Counted from the first letter of the stretch, positions 18,102 through 28,724 are shown. The stretch: DNA of 64,000 bases from Arthrobacter sp. M2012083 (GCF_000281065.1 NZ_AKKK01000039.1:1-64000); one strand, 5' to 3'. The notes: generated by a model from the sequence alone, not told the origin. A program made the numbers and translations.

Positions 18102-19733
18102 GTGGCACGTGGCGACGGAAAACTTTCTCATGATCTTCTCCCCGGCGAAAAAGGCCCCCAGGACGCTTGTGGCGTCTTTGGGGTTTGGGCTCCCGGTGAA
18201 GAAGTAGCAAAACTCACCTATTACGGGCTGTATGCGCTGCAGCACCGCGGACAAGAATCGGCTGGTATCGCTACCAGTGACGGCAAGCGCATCAATGTCT
18301 ATAAGGACATGGGCCTTGTGTCCCAGGTCTTCGATGAGACAACCCTGAACACCCTCACCGGGCACCTGGCCGTTGGCCATTGCCGGTACTCCACCACCGG
18401 TGCAAGCCACTGGGCCAACGCGCAGCCAACCCTGGGTGCAACAGCAACCGGCACGGTTGCCTTGGCTCACAACGGCAACCTGACCAACACCGCTGAACTC
18501 CGGGAAATGATCCTTGAGCGCAACGACGGCCAGCTGACCGGTGAGATGAAGCAAGGCAATACCTCGGACACCGCTCTGGTGACCGCTCTCCTCGAGGGCG
18601 AAGAGGGCAAGACCTTGGAACAGACCGCCCTGGAACTGCTCCCCAAGATCAAGGGTGGCTTCTGCTTCGTCTTCATGGACGAAGGAACCCTCTACGCGGC
18701 CCGCGATACTTACGGCATCCGCCCGTTGTGCTTGGGCCGCCTGGAGCGAGGCTGGGTTGTCGCTTCCGAGCAGGCCGGCCTGGCCACCGTTGGTGCCAGC
18801 TTCATTCGTGAAATCGAGCCCGGCGAATTCATCGCCATCGACGAGGACGGCGTCCGTTCCCAGCGCTTCGCCGAGGCAACCCCCGCCGGCTGTGTTTTCG
18901 AGTACGTCTACCTGGCCCGCCCGGATGCTGCCATCGCCGGCCGCTCCGTGTACGAGGCGCGCGTGGAAATGGGTCGCCAGCTGGCCCGCGAAAACACCCA
19001 CGAGGCAGACCTTGTTATCCCGGTGCCCGAGTCCGGCACACCCGCCGCTGTGGGCTACGCAGAGCAGTCCGGCATTCCGTTTGCGCACGGCTTCGTCAAG
19101 AACGCCTACGTGGGCCGCACGTTCATCCAGCCGTCGCAGACCCTGCGCCAGCTGGGTATCCGCCTCAAGCTCAACGCCCTGGAATCCGTGATCCGTGGCA
19201 AGCGCATAGTGGTGGTGGATGACTCGATCGTCCGCGGCAACACCCAGCGGGCTATCGTTCGGATGCTCCGCGAAGCCGGTGCCGCCGCTGTGCACGTCAA
19301 GATTTCCTCTCCCCCGGTTCAGTGGCCCTGCTTCTACGGCATCGACTTCGCGTCCCGCGCGGAGCTCATCGCCAACGGCGCAACCATCGAGGAGATCTCA
19401 CAGGCAATCGGCGCTGACTCGCTGGCCTACATCTCCGAAGACGGCATGATCGGCGCTACCCAGCAGCCGCGCGAACGCCTCTGCACGGCCTGCTTCACCG
19501 GCAAGTACCCCATCGAGCTGCCGCACGCGGACAAGTTGGGCAAGAACCTGCTGGAGCGCACCGACCTTGGTGGCCTGGAACCGGCCGCTCCGTCCGACTC
19601 CGTGGACGATTCCGAGGACCCTGCTGAGAAGCCGGGCGCCACGGGTTGCGATCCCGGACCTGACGCCGAATTCGAAAACCTGCTTACCGACGCTGATCGT
19701 TTGACCGACGCCGACAAGAAAGAGTCTGTATGA
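18102..19733 (+). CDS. purF: amidophosphoribosyltransferase
   Basis: First committed step of purine synthesis: PRPP plus glutamine gives phosphoribosylamine. The 543-residue precursor has an N-terminal nucleophile C23 in GPQDACGVFGVW, so about 22 residues are probably removed, as in the B. subtilis-type enzyme. The PRPP motif VVVDDSIVRGNT lies near 370-382. Cysteines in RLCTACF (near 461 and 464) and others fit the [4Fe-4S] class. The start is GTG at 18102. An acidic C-terminal tail of about 60 residues is lineage-specific. It overlaps purM by 4 nt. Confidence 0.96.
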   Translation: MARGDGKLSHDLLPGEKGPQDACGVFGVWAPGEEVAKLTYYGLYALQHRGQESAGIATSDGKRINVYKDMGLVSQVFDETTLNTLTGHLAVGHCRYSTTGASHWANAQPTLGATATGTVALAHNGNLTNTAELREMILERNDGQLTGEMKQGNTSDTALVTALLEGEEGKTLEQTALELLPKIKGGFCFVFMDEGTLYAARDTYGIRPLCLGRLERGWVVASEQAGLATVGASFIREIEPGEFIAIDEDGVRSQRFAEATPAGCVFEYVYLARPDAAIAGRSVYEARVEMGRQLARENTHEADLVIPVPESGTPAAVGYAEQSGIPFAHGFVKNAYVGRTFIQPSQTLRQLGIRLKLNALESVIRGKRIVVVDDSIVRGNTQRAIVRMLREAGAAAVHVKISSPPVQWPCFYGIDFASRAELIANGATIEEISQAIGADSLAYISEDGMIGATQQPRERLCTACFTGKYPIELPHADKLGKNLLERTDLGGLEPAAPSDSVDDSEDPAEKPGATGCDPGPDAEFENLLTDADRLTDADKKESV

Positions 19734-20878
19734 GCTCCGCAACACCCGCCGCTGAGAATAACTCCGGTATCACCTACGCCTCCGCGGGTGTCGACGTCGA
19801 AGCGGGAGACCGCGCAGTCGAACTCATGAAGGGCGCCATCAAGGCGACGCATAACTCTTCGGTGATTGGCGGCGTCGGCGGTTTCGCTGGCCTGTACGAC
19901 GTCTCCAAGCTGCTGACGTACAAGAAGCCCCTGCTGGCGACGTCCACTGACGGTGTTGGCACCAAGGTTGCCATTGCGCAGGCCATGGACATCCACGACA
20001 CCATCGGTTTTGACCTGGTGGGCATGGTGGTGGACGACATCGTTGTGGTGGGTGCTGAGCCCCTTTACATGACGGACTACATCGCGTGCGGCAAGGTTGT
20101 CCCGGAGCGCATCGCGGACATCGTCCGCGGCATCGCTGCTGCGTGTTCCGTCGCCGGCACCGCCTTGGTGGGTGGCGAAACCGCTGAGCACCCGGGTCTC
20201 CTGGGTGAGCACGAGTACGACGTCGCAGGTGCCGCAACCGGCATCGTCGAAGCCGACGCCCTGCTCGGCCCGGACCGCGTCCGCGCAGGCGACGTCGTCA
20301 TCGGCATGGCTTCCTCCGGCCTGCACTCCAACGGCTACTCCCTGGTCCGCCGCGTCATCAACCACGCCGGCTGGGCCCTGGACCGCCAGGTCTCCGAACT
20401 CGGCCGCACGCTGGGCGAAGAGCTCCTGGAACCGACCCGCGTTTATGCCGCCGACTGCCTCGACCTCGCACGCACCTTCCCGGTCACGGGCGGCGCAGCA
20501 GTTCACGGCTTCAGCCACGTCACCGGTGGCGGCCTTGCCGCCAACCTGGCCCGCGTCCTCCCGCAAGGCCTCGTAGCAACAGTGGACCGCAACACCTGGG
20601 AACTGCCTGCGATCTTCAAGCTCGTCTCCGAGCTCGGCAACGTTCCGTTGGCCGATCTGGAGCGCACGCTGAACCTCGGTGTGGGCATGGTTGCCATTGT
20701 TTCCGCCGAAGCAGCCGATGCTGCAGTGGCCCGCCTCAACGACCGCGGCCTGCCGTCCTGGGTCATGGGCACCGTTTCTGCCGACAGCGACTCGATCGAC
20801 AAGACCGGCCCGGACTACGTCCAGGGTGCCAAGGGTGTCGACGGCGGCGCTGTCCGCTTGGTGAACGCCTACGCCTAA
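19730..20878 (+). CDS. purM: phosphoribosylformylglycinamidine cyclo-ligase (AIR synthetase)
   Basis: ATP-dependent closure of FGAM to aminoimidazole ribonucleotide. The 382-residue protein contains the family blocks ITYASAGVDVEAGDRAVELMK, TDGVGTKVAIA, FDLVGMVVDDI, MASSGLHSNGYSLVR and HVTGGGLAANLARVLP. Coupled to purF by an ATGA overlap, and followed by a strong intrinsic terminator. Confidence 0.96.
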   Translation: MSSATPAAENNSGITYASAGVDVEAGDRAVELMKGAIKATHNSSVIGGVGGFAGLYDVSKLLTYKKPLLATSTDGVGTKVAIAQAMDIHDTIGFDLVGMVVDDIVVVGAEPLYMTDYIACGKVVPERIADIVRGIAAACSVAGTALVGGETAEHPGLLGEHEYDVAGAATGIVEADALLGPDRVRAGDVVIGMASSGLHSNGYSLVRRVINHAGWALDRQVSELGRTLGEELLEPTRVYAADCLDLARTFPVTGGAAVHGFSHVTGGGLAANLARVLPQGLVATVDRNTWELPAIFKLVSELGNVPLADLERTLNLGVGMVAIVSAEAADAAVARLNDRGLPSWVMGTVSADSDSIDKTGPDYVQGAKGVDGGAVRLVNAYA

Positions 20879-20896
20879 GCGGTTTATCGCTCCGTG

Positions 20897-20947
20897 AAGA
20901 GAGCGGCCGGGCAGTCTCGAACTGCCCGGCCGCTCTCTTTGTTTTGC
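20897..20947 (+). terminator. intrinsic terminator of purF-purM
   Basis: A perfect 19-bp GC-rich stem (arms 20897-20915 and 20921-20939) with 5-nt loop CTCGA is followed by TGTTTTG. It ends the purFM operon. Confidence 0.9.
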
Positions 20948-21085
20948 ATGTGAGTCAGTTGCGACACACATATGTCCCCCCGCCGCGGAAAAGGGCGTCC
21001 GACGCCCACATCCGGGCAGCGCCGGGCCGTTTGCGAGGCAGTAGGGAATATGCGCGGCGCCCATGCGGCACCGCCTATGACCGTC

Positions 21086-21856
21086 CTAGACCTGGATCAG
21101 GCTAAGGACACCACCCTGCGGGTCCTGAATGGTGGCAAGGGACCCTGTTTCGGGTTTGTCCTCCGGTTCAACGAGGAGCTCTCCCCCGGCTGCGGCTGCC
21201 GCTTCCGCTGCTTTTCGCAGATCCGCGACGCCGAAGTAGATCTGCCAGCCTGCCTCGTCGCCTTCATCGGCAGGAACTATGCCAGCCACTTCGTCACCCT
21301 TGACCATCAGTGTGCTGTAGCTGCCGCCGTCGTCCTGGGGATATTCGGTGACCTCATGCCCGAAAAGCTGCTGGAAGAACGCGACGGCGGCTTGCGGCTC
21401 GGGCGTCAGCAATTCCGCCCACGCCAACGCCCCGGGCTCGTTGAACAAGTGGCTGCCCACATGAGTTCCGGCCTGCCAGATACCGGTGGTGCCGCCACCC
21501 GGAGGCTCGATGAACGCCAAGACCCCGGTGTCGGCCACAGCCTCTGGGCCAAACTGGAGCTTTCCTCCTGCGTGGACTGCGTCCTCCGCAATTTCCTCGG
21601 TGTCTGTGGCCGAGATGTAAACGTTCCACTGCCCGTGTGTTCCGGCGGCCTCCTGCATGGGGTTCTGCGGGGCGATCACAGCCACCAGCTGATCCTTGAC
21701 GAAGGCCTGCGCATAACTGCGACCGTCCGGCGTGGGCAGGTCCTTGAAAGTCCAGCCGAAAACCTGTTCATAGAAGGTCTTGGCTGCTGCGACGTCGCGT
21801 GTCTGGAGGTCGGCCCAGCACGGCTCACCGTTGGCGTAGTGCTTGCGTGAGGTCAT
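21086..21856 (-). CDS. two-domain VOC (glyoxalase/bleomycin-resistance-like) protein
   Basis: 256 residues form two consecutive VOC modules (about 8-125 and 135-256), each with the opening aromatic segment (CWADLQTRDVAAAKTFYEQVFGW; WAELLTPEPQAAVAFFQQLFG) and closing FIEPPGGG or IQDPQGG. The reaction is not predictable. It starts inside the stop of the similar upstream gene (ATGA overlap), so the two form an operon and arose by tandem duplication. Confidence 0.85.
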   Translation of the reverse strand: MTSRKHYANGEPCWADLQTRDVAAAKTFYEQVFGWTFKDLPTPDGRSYAQAFVKDQLVAVIAPQNPMQEAAGTHGQWNVYISATDTEEIAEDAVHAGGKLQFGPEAVADTGVLAFIEPPGGGTTGIWQAGTHVGSHLFNEPGALAWAELLTPEPQAAVAFFQQLFGHEVTEYPQDDGGSYSTLMVKGDEVAGIVPADEGDEAGWQIYFGVADLRKAAEAAAAAGGELLVEPEDKPETGSLATIQDPQGGVLSLIQV

Positions 21857-22635
21857 GCTGCCAAGCCTGTCATGATGCTGAACGCTGCTCCGGCTGGGTC
21901 CATGAGAACTGCCATTCGCCCAACTCCCGGCACATCAAAAGCCGGGGCAATGATGTGGCTGCCCAGCTCAACTGCTTGCTTCACCGTGTCATCAATATCC
22001 ACCACGTTGAAGTACGTCATCCAGAACGGTGACAGCCCTTCAATAGGCAACTTGAGTGCACCCGCAATACGCTTTCCATCCACGAGCAGGCTCGTGTACT
22101 CCTGCAGGTCGCCGGCGGGCGCAGTCTCGCTGGTGCAACCTGTCACGGCCTCATAAAACGCCACGGCCTTGTGGACGTCGTCTGTCTGCAGTTCATTCCA
22201 GATCATGGTCCCGGGCTCATTGACCAAGCCCGAACCGGGATGGTTGCCGGCTTCCCAGAAGCCGATCTGAGCGCCGGTCGGATCTGTGGCGAAAAACATA
22301 CGTCCGCTGCCGTTAGGAACCGAGTCTGGAGGGACAACAAGGGTCCCGCCAGCCGCTTCCACGCGCTGGGCGGCCTCGTCCGCCGAGTCAACGGCAAGAT
22401 AGTTCGCCCAGTAGGACGGCATTCCTTCCGGGGCATCAGGCAGTTGCTGCATCATCCCGGCGACATAGCGGCCCTTGAGCTTGGCCATGTAATAGGTCAT
22501 GCCATTTCCGGCATCCATGGCATCCAGCTCCCACCCGAAGAGGTCGCTGTAGAACTTTTTGGAAACTTCAATGTCGGTGGAGGACAGGTCCACCCAACAC
22601 GGTGTTCCCTGCTGATAACTCTCGACCTCCGGCAT
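21853..22635 (-). CDS. two-domain VOC (glyoxalase-like) protein, paralogue of its neighbour
   Basis: 260 residues from ATG 22635 (AAGGGA upstream) with two VOC modules: CWVDLSSTDIEVSKKFYSDLFGW and later WNELQTDDVHKAVAFYEAVTG. Clearly homologous to the following gene (shared CW-DL opening, NEPG linker between modules). Substrate unknown; such pairs are often annotated as hydroxylase-like or antibiotic-binding proteins without proof. Confidence 0.85.
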   Translation of the reverse strand: MPEVESYQQGTPCWVDLSSTDIEVSKKFYSDLFGWELDAMDAGNGMTYYMAKLKGRYVAGMMQQLPDAPEGMPSYWANYLAVDSADEAAQRVEAAGGTLVVPPDSVPNGSGRMFFATDPTGAQIGFWEAGNHPGSGLVNEPGTMIWNELQTDDVHKAVAFYEAVTGCTSETAPAGDLQEYTSLLVDGKRIAGALKLPIEGLSPFWMTYFNVVDIDDTVKQAVELGSHIIAPAFDVPGVGRMAVLMDPAGAAFSIMTGLAA

Positions 22636-22680
22636 GATTTCCCTTTCGATGCGCTCGAGCTCCAGCCTACGCAAAAAAGA

Positions 22681-22730
22681 GCCCCCAGGGTACGCCAAAG
22701 AATGGCGTGGCCTGAAGGCCCTTTTCAAAA
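22681..22730. terminator. possible terminator region between the DUF3073-type and VOC genes
   Basis: ACGCCA (22692-22697) pairs with TGGCGT (22703-22708), and GGCCTGAAGGCC is next to it. On the minus strand a run of six Ts follows about 14 nt after the stem; on the plus strand CTTTTC follows the second stem. Strength is doubtful in both directions. Confidence 0.4.
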
Positions 22731-22818
22731 GATATACGGCATTCGGAAATGCGCGATGACCTTGGTGTACGACGGCGGTCCGCAACTCAGTGCCGTAAGC
22801 ACCTGTTGGTTGCGACAG

Positions 22819-23043
22819 CTATCCGATCCGACGGGTGTCTACCTCGTCGTCGTCATCTTCCGCGTACTTGTCCTCGTAGGCCGAATAGTCCGGCTCCGGG
22901 GGATCGTCGGGGAAGTGGCTCTTGACACGACTAGACGGACCCGTGAGCTCCCGCTCAAGTGCCGAGTAGTCAGTGTTCGGGGAATAGTACTTAATGTCCC
23001 GAGCCTGCTTGGTAGCTTTTGCCTTTTGACGGCCGCGCCCCAT
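22819..23043 (-). CDS. DUF3073-type small protein
   Basis: A 74-residue protein beginning MGRGRQKAKATKQARDIKYY, the conserved start of a short actinobacterial family. A basic N terminus is followed by a Ser/Pro/Asp-rich acidic tail (DPPEPDYSAYEDKYAEDDDD). ATG 23043 is chosen because the conserved block starts there and GGGGGT precedes it. Function unknown; the basic-then-acidic layout suggests nucleic-acid or ribosome association, which is speculation. Confidence 0.82.
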   Translation of the reverse strand: MGRGRQKAKATKQARDIKYYSPNTDYSALERELTGPSSRVKSHFPDDPPEPDYSAYEDKYAEDDDDEVDTRRIG

Positions 23044-23286
23044 GGCGTGACCCCCTTTTGTACTTGGACCGGAGGTGGTCACCTTGGCTATCGGTGAGGC
23101 CCCGGAATGTTTGGTCAATTTGTCGTATGTCTAGATTACATGCTTTCGAGGGTGCCCGCGCGCCACCACGGCCCCGCGTCCGGGCCGACGACGGTTGAAA
23201 CCACGCCGTTACACCTCCACGAGAAGCAAAAATTGGGTAGAGTCTGCCTCAATGCGGCTCCACAGCAGGAAGGCACACCCGGGAAT

Positions 23287-24192
23287 ATGAGCCAGGACAA
23301 CACTTCACCCCGTGACGGTTCACGACGCGAACAAGGCGAGGATGGAGTGCCCCCTGCGCCCCAAACACCACCTTCGCCGGGCCAGCAACCGCCAGCCCCT
23401 CCCTGGGTGCCACCCTCGGGTCTGCAACCGGATCCCGCACCCGAGCTCGATCCCGACTTTGTTCCCAATCCGACAGGCCAGCCCGATCCTGCGCTGCCCC
23501 CCACGGATTCAGAGCCAGCTGGGGGTTCAGCGTCGCCGGAAAATGCCCATGCACCCCTTTACGCCAATGCACCTGTTTACGCGGGGCAGCAACCCTATGC
23601 CGGTCAGCAGCCCTACACAGGTCAGGAGTGGCGGCCGGAGCCGCAGGGGGACCAAGCCCCACACGGACAGCCGGAACCTCATGGCGATCCGGTCAAACGG
23701 CAGCGGTTGGTTATTGGCGGAATCGTTGTTGGCGTTCTCATACTCATCGGCGTTGTGATTTGGGTCTTGCTTAACTTGTTGGGCACCCGCCCGGAAGCCG
23801 CCGTATCCACACCCAGCGCGGCTCCGAGCGCCGGGCCCCTCCCCCGTGATGCAGAGGCCAAGGACTTCCAGGTGGGCGACTGCTTTGCCGACTTTGATGC
23901 CAATGCCTCCAAAGCCAGGGCTGTGGCCTGCGACACCGGGCACTCGGCCCAACTCGGTGCCATCTTCAGCTACGGAGCTGACGAGTCCTTCCCCGGCACG
24001 AATGCCCTGAGGGACAAAGGGCGCGAGGTTTGCAAGGACGTGAAGCTCAACGCAGCGGCCGACAACTACGTGCTGCTCCAGCAGAACGTTTACCCGAGCA
24101 CCACCAGTTGGGATCGGGGCGACCGCCGCGTTGATTGCTTCATCGTGGTGGATTCCGGCAACACCATCACCGAAGATCTCCTCACGAAGTAG
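23287..24192 (+). CDS. membrane-anchored protein with Septum_form-type extracytoplasmic domain
   Basis: 301 residues. A Pro/Gln/Gly-rich cytoplasmic region of about 140 residues includes short repeats of YAGQQPY type. One membrane helix (about 145-170, RLVIGGIVVGVLILIGVVIW) and an outside domain follow, with pattern VGDCFADFD...AVACDTGHSAQ and paired cysteines, resembling the actinobacterial septum-formation domain (PF13845). A role at the cell envelope is likely but unproven. ATG 23287 follows AGGAAGG at slightly long spacing. Confidence 0.75.
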   Translation: MSQDNTSPRDGSRREQGEDGVPPAPQTPPSPGQQPPAPPWVPPSGLQPDPAPELDPDFVPNPTGQPDPALPPTDSEPAGGSASPENAHAPLYANAPVYAGQQPYAGQQPYTGQEWRPEPQGDQAPHGQPEPHGDPVKRQRLVIGGIVVGVLILIGVVIWVLLNLLGTRPEAAVSTPSAAPSAGPLPRDAEAKDFQVGDCFADFDANASKARAVACDTGHSAQLGAIFSYGADESFPGTNALRDKGREVCKDVKLNAAADNYVLLQQNVYPSTTSWDRGDRRVDCFIVVDSGNTITEDLLTK

Positions 24193-24201
24193 CCTGAAAC
24201 G

Positions 24202-26859
24202 CTACTTCCGACGAACCGTGAGGCCAGTACCTGCGGGAGTGCCGCCGTCGGGACCTGTCAGCGCTTCGAAGCCCTCAACTGTGAGTTCGTCGAGGTCCGC
24301 AGCAGTATCCACCAGCACGGTGTCGCCGTCGCTGATTTCGCCTGCAAGAATCTCCTTGGCGAGGCGGTCTCCGATCTCCCGTTGAACCAACCTGCGCAGC
24401 GGCCGTGCACCGTAGGCGGGATCAAATCCGGACATGGCCAACCAGGCGCGTGCCGCATCGGTTACCTCAAGGCTTAGGCGGCGATCGCGGAGCCGGTTGC
24501 TCAGCTCGGCGACGTGCAGCTCAACGATCCGGGCAAGTTCCTCGACTGTCAGTGGATCGAAGAGGACGATCTCATCCAAGCGGTTCAGGAACTCGGGCTT
24601 GAAGGATGCCTGGACCACGGCCATGACAGCTTCCCGCTTGGCCCTTGCATCCAGTGACTGGTCCACAAGGAACTGGCTTCCGGAGTTGGAGGTCAGCACC
24701 AGGATGGTGTTGCGGAAGTCCACGGTGCGGCCCTGACCGTCGGTGAGGCGGCCGTCGTCGAGAACCTGCAGGAGGATGTCGAAGACCTCAGGGTGGGCCT
24801 TCTCCACCTCGTCCAGCAGCACTACGGAGTAGGGCCGGCGACGGACAGCCTCCGTGAGTTGGCCGCCTTCTTCGTAGCCGACGTATCCCGGAGGGGCACC
24901 CACCAGACGGGCGACCGAGTGCTTCTCGCTGTACTCGGACATATCGATCCGGATCATGGCGCGTTCGTCATCGAAGAGGAAGTCTGCCAACGCCTTTGCC
25001 AGCTCGGTCTTGCCGACGCCCGTTGGACCGAGGAACAAGAACGAGCCCGTAGGACGGTTGGGGTCGCTGATGCCGGCACGGGCACGGCGCACGGCGTCTG
25101 ACACAGCTTGGACAGCTTTGGTCTGCCCGATGAGTCGCTTGCCGAGCTCCTCTTCCATGTGCAGCAGTTTCTGGGACTCGCCTTGGAGCATGCGGCCGGC
25201 CGGGATACCAGTCCAGGCTGAAATGACTTCCGCGATGTCGTCCGCAGTTACGTCCTCGGCAACCATCAGTTCCGGTTTCGAATCGCCCCGGGCGGACTCC
25301 TCCTCGGCAGCGGCGCTCAGCTCCCGCTCCAGAGCGGGCAGTTCGCCGTAGAGGATCCGCGACGCCGATTCCAGGTCACCCTCGCGTTGGGACTTGTCCG
25401 CTGCGGAGCGCAGTTCGTCGATTTTCGCTTTGAGATCGCCCACCCGGTTGAGTCCGGCTTTCTCCGCTTCCCAGCGCGCGTTCAAAGCGCTGAGCTCTTC
25501 GTTCTTATCGGCTTTGTCCGCTCGGATCGCAGCCAATCGTTCCACCGAAGCAGGATCAGTTTCCCCTTGCAGGGCCAGTTCCTCCATGGTCAGACGATCC
25601 ACGGCGCGGCGGAGCTGGTCAATTTCTTCCGGCGCGGAATCGATTTCCATGCGGAGCCGGGATGCGGCCTCGTCCACGAGGTCGATTGCCTTGTCCGGAA
25701 GCTGGCGGCCCGAGATGTATCGATTGGACAGCGTTGCGGCTGCGACCAAAGCGGAGTCGGCGATGGCTACTTTGTGGTGCGCCTCGTAACGTTCCTTCAA
25801 ACCACGAAGAATACCGATGGTGTCCTCGACGCTGGGCTCCCCGACGTACACCTGCTGGAAACGGCGTTCCAGGGCAGGATCTTTTTCAATGTTCTCGCGG
25901 TACTCGTCCAAGGTGGTGGCACCAATCAGGCGCAATTCACCGCGGGCCAGCATGGGCTTGAGCATGTTTCCTGCGTCCATGGCGCTGTCACCGGTGGCAC
26001 CAGCACCCACTACCGTATGAATTTCGTCGATGAACGTCACGATCTGGCCGTTGGAGTTCTTGATCTCCTCCAGGACGGCCTTCAGGCGTTCCTCGAACTC
26101 ACCGCGATACTTTGCACCGGCCACCATGGACGCCAGATCCAGGGCGATGAGCGTTTTGCCACGCAAACTTTCGGGGACGTCGCCGGCCACCATGCGCTGC
26201 GCAAGGCCTTCGACGACGGCGGTCTTACCGACGCCCGGCTCACCAATGAGCACGGGGTTGTTCTTGGTACGGCGGCTCAGGACCTGGACGACGCGCCGGA
26301 TCTCGCTGTCGCGTCCGATGACGGGATCCAGTTTGCCCGAGCGGGCGACGGCGGTCAGGTCCGTGCCGAACTTCTCCAAGGCCTGGAAGGTATTTTCAGG
26401 ATCCGGAGAGTTGACGTTCCTGTCCCCCCGGACACCCGGCAGGGCGGCGAGCAGCGCTTCGTGGGAGGCGCCGGCGTCACGCATTAATTTCCCGACGGCG
26501 TCGCTTCCGGCCGAGAGTCCGAGCAGTAGGTGCTCCGTGGAAACAAAGGAATCGCCGAGCTTGTCAGCCTCGTTCTGGGCAGCTTGGATGGCCTGCATGG
26601 ACTGGCGTGACAACTGCGCCTGCTGGACCGAACTGCCCGAGGACGACGGCAACGACTTGATGGCTGAGCTGGCTTGCACGCTCACGGCGTCCGGGTCCGC
26701 TCCCGTGGCACGCAACAGCGCGACGGCGACGCCCTCACGCTGGTCCATCAGGGCTTTCAACAAGTGTGCGGGCTCGAGCTGCGGGTTGCCCGCGGTCGAG
26801 GCGTTCATGGCGGCCGCAGAAAGGGCCTCCTGGCTTTTGGTGGTGAATTTGACGTCCAA
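24202..26859 (-). CDS. clpB: ATP-dependent disaggregase ClpB (TTG start)
   Basis: A Hsp100 chaperone that, with DnaK, rescues aggregated proteins. 885 residues: N domain (1-145), NBD1 with Walker A GEPGVGKT (206-213) and TFIDEIHTV, a coiled middle domain (about 405-525), NBD2 with Walker A GPTGVGKT (611-618) and [13 protein letters not shown], then the C-terminal domain. The start is TTG at 26859: GGGAG lies 7 bp upstream and the protein then begins with the conserved [17 protein letters not shown] element about 40 bp upstream implies HspR control. Confidence 0.95.
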   Translation of the reverse strand: MDVKFTTKSQEALSAAAMNASTAGNPQLEPAHLLKALMDQREGVAVALLRATGADPDAVSVQASSAIKSLPSSSGSSVQQAQLSRQSMQAIQAAQNEADKLGDSFVSTEHLLLGLSAGSDAVGKLMRDAGASHEALLAALPGVRGDRNVNSPDPENTFQALEKFGTDLTAVARSGKLDPVIGRDSEIRRVVQVLSRRTKNNPVLIGEPGVGKTAVVEGLAQRMVAGDVPESLRGKTLIALDLASMVAGAKYRGEFEERLKAVLEEIKNSNGQIVTFIDEIHTVVGAGATGDSAMDAGNMLKPMLARGELRLIGATTLDEYRENIEKDPALERRFQQVYVGEPSVEDTIGILRGLKERYEAHHKVAIADSALVAAATLSNRYISGRQLPDKAIDLVDEAASRLRMEIDSAPEEIDQLRRAVDRLTMEELALQGETDPASVERLAAIRADKADKNEELSALNARWEAEKAGLNRVGDLKAKIDELRSAADKSQREGDLESASRILYGELPALERELSAAAEEESARGDSKPELMVAEDVTADDIAEVISAWTGIPAGRMLQGESQKLLHMEEELGKRLIGQTKAVQAVSDAVRRARAGISDPNRPTGSFLFLGPTGVGKTELAKALADFLFDDERAMIRIDMSEYSEKHSVARLVGAPPGYVGYEEGGQLTEAVRRRPYSVVLLDEVEKAHPEVFDILLQVLDDGRLTDGQGRTVDFRNTILVLTSNSGSQFLVDQSLDARAKREAVMAVVQASFKPEFLNRLDEIVLFDPLTVEELARIVELHVAELSNRLRDRRLSLEVTDAARAWLAMSGFDPAYGARPLRRLVQREIGDRLAKEILAGEISDGDTVLVDTAADLDELTVEGFEALTGPDGGTPAGTGLTVRRK

Positions 26860-26896
26860 AGAGTGCTCCCTTTCTGGAGTTGAACCAATACTTTCA

Positions 26897-26921
26897 AAGT
26901 TGAGTCTACTACGCTCAACTT
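26897..26921 (-). promoter_or_regulatory. HAIR operator (HspR inverted repeat) of clpB
   Basis: GTTGAGT (26899-26905), seven bases, then GCTCAAC (26913-26919); arms extend to AAGTTGAG/CTCAACTT. This matches the HAIR layout CTTGAGT-N7-ACTCAAG bound by HspR in actinobacteria. It lies between clpB and the divergent flavoprotein gene and could affect both. Confidence 0.8.
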
Positions 26922-27008
26922 CGATATTTGGTCCACTGGGTTCCATGTTTGCCCACGGCGAAACCAGTGTCCAGAGTCCACCGAAATCAAGGGAAGTAGG
27001 CTGGGGCC

Positions 27009-27626
27009 ATGGACACCATTTCCAGCGTGGATGAACTCGAAGAACTGATCGGATTGCCCTTGGACCGTGTGCGCCGGAAAGTGCGGACGTCGCTGAGCGA
27101 TTTCGACCGCCAATGGCTGGCAGCCAGCCCGTTTTGCGTGATCTCGACTTCGGACGCGCAGGGCCGCGTGGACGCCTCACCCAAGGGCGATCCCGCTGGC
27201 TTCATTCATGTCCTGGACGAGCACACAATCGCCATACCGGAACGCCCCGGCAACAAGCTCGCCTTCGGCTTCCACAACATCCTGGAGAACCCGAACGTGG
27301 GCATCCTGTCCGTAGTCCCGGGCAGAACAGACACCCTGCGGATCAACGGAACGGCGGAAATCGTTCGTGACGCCGACTTCTTCGACCACATGGTGGTCAA
27401 GGGGCACCGGCCGCGTGCCGCTGTTGTGGTTGCTGTCGAGGAAGTGTTCACCCATTGCGGTAAAGCCTTCATGCGAAGCGGACTGTGGCAACCGGAAACC
27501 TGGGACACTGACGGCCTTCCGAGCATCGCCATGCTGTCCCGGACCTACACGCAACCCGAAACGTCGCTGGAGGATCTGGAGTCTTACTACGGGCCGTCCT
27601 ATGCGGAGCGAATGTACCGGGAGTAA
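27009..27626 (+). CDS. pyridoxamine 5'-phosphate oxidase-like FMN-binding protein
   Basis: 205 residues of the PPOX split-barrel type. Visible blocks are [64 protein letters not shown] and the C-terminal [10 protein letters not shown]. It resembles the MSMEG_1061-type FMN or F420 flavoprotein group rather than PdxH. The substrate is unknown. Divergent from clpB. Confidence 0.82.
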   Translation: MDTISSVDELEELIGLPLDRVRRKVRTSLSDFDRQWLAASPFCVISTSDAQGRVDASPKGDPAGFIHVLDEHTIAIPERPGNKLAFGFHNILENPNVGILSVVPGRTDTLRINGTAEIVRDADFFDHMVVKGHRPRAAVVVAVEEVFTHCGKAFMRSGLWQPETWDTDGLPSIAMLSRTYTQPETSLEDLESYYGPSYAERMYRE

Positions 27627-27648
27627 CCCCGTGGCTTCACGCCGGGGT
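27626..27648. terminator. short hairpin at convergent stops
   Basis: ACCCCG (27626-27631) pairs with CGGGGT (27643-27648), 11-nt loop, between the flavoprotein stop and the modC stop at 27651. Only a weak candidate for a bidirectional terminator. Confidence 0.35.
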
Positions 27649-27650
27649 AT

Positions 27651-28724
27651 TCATGCCGGGTAGACCGATACCAGCGCGGACTTGACCACAAACCTGACTT
27701 CCATGCCCGGCACCAAGCCCAGGTCGGCGGACGCGGCGGGGGTGATGTCGGCTGACAAAGCCTGCGCCGAATGACCGTCGCCGGCGCGGACTCGGATCTG
27801 GTCCCCGTACGGTTCAAGGTCCGTGATGGTCACCGGGAAGGAATTACGCGGACTTCCATGGACGTCGCCCAGGAAGACGGAGACGCTCGACGGCGGGAAG
27901 GCGGCCACGCCCGCCTGGCCGGGCACTGGTGACCAGTCCGGATCATGCTGGCCCGCGAAAACCCGGCCATCCGGCGTCGTAATTCCCTCGGAGGCAATGG
28001 TCCCGCTGACGAGGTTGAGGCCGGCGAGGCCCGCAGCAAAGTGGCTTCGCGGCCTTTCAAGGACCTGACGCGTGGATCCTTCTTCCGCGATACGTCCCTT
28101 CTCCACCACGATGACCCGGTCGGCGAGCATGTAGGCGTCCAGGATGTCGTGCGTGACGATGATGGCTTTGCGGTCCCGAAGGACTCGTTTGAGGACGCGG
28201 CGGAGCAATGGTGCTGCGTGAATGTCGAGGGCGGACATGGGCTCGTCAAGGAGCAACAACTCGGGCTGAGCAGCCAAGGCGCGTGCCACCGCGACGCGTT
28301 GGGCCTGCCCGCCGGACAACTGGGAGGGCTTCCGGTCAGCAAGGGGCAGGGCATCAACTTCGGCAAGCCAGTGTTGTGCCGTTTCCCGCGCGGCTGCCTT
28401 CGAAGCGCCCCCACTACGCGGCCCGAATGCCACGTTGTCCAAGGCATTCAGATGCGGAAACAGGAGAGCTTCCTGGGCCAGAAGCGCAGTCCCCCGCAGA
28501 TGTGGCGGGCTCCAAAAGTGGGTGCGGCCGTCGAGCTTGAACAGATCCTTGTGGCCGATTCGCGCCGAGCCGGCATCCGGCCGCAGCAGGCCGGCAATCA
28601 CGCCCAGCAGAGTGGACTTCCCGGCACCATTGGGCCCGAGTATTGCCACTGTTTCACCTTCAGCGAGGCTTAGGGCCATGTCGAAGTTCCTGGCGCGGAC
28701 GCTGGCCTGTAGCTCGAAGCTCAT
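27651..28724 (-). CDS. modC: molybdate ABC transporter ATP-binding protein
   Basis: 357 residues: ABC ATPase with Walker [10 protein letters not shown] (30-38), signature LSGGQAQRV near 135 and Walker [13 protein letters not shown] near 157, then a C-terminal TOBE-type module (about 285-350) expected to bind oxyanion. Coupled to modB by a 4-nt overlap. Energises molybdate uptake at the inner face of the membrane. Confidence 0.92.
   Translation of the reverse strand: MSFELQASVRARNFDMALSLAEGETVAILGPNGAGKSTLLGVIAGLLRPDAGSARIGHKDLFKLDGRTHFWSPPHLRGTALLAQEALLFPHLNALDNVAFGPRSGGASKAAARETAQHWLAEVDALPLADRKPSQLSGGQAQRVAVARALAAQPELLLLDEPMSALDIHAAPLLRRVLKRVLRDRKAIIVTHDILDAYMLADRVIVVEKGRIAEEGSTRQVLERPRSHFAAGLAGLNLVSGTIASEGITTPDGRVFAGQHDPDWSPVPGQAGVAAFPPSSVSVFLGDVHGSPRNSFPVTITDLEPYGDQIRVRAGDGHSAQALSADITPAASADLGLVPGMEVRFVVKSALVSVYPA

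Noticed and set aside
17628..19295. 555-codon minus-strand open frame opposite purF
   Set aside because: Shadow of purF and the small membrane protein gene; no ribosome site or recognisable motif.
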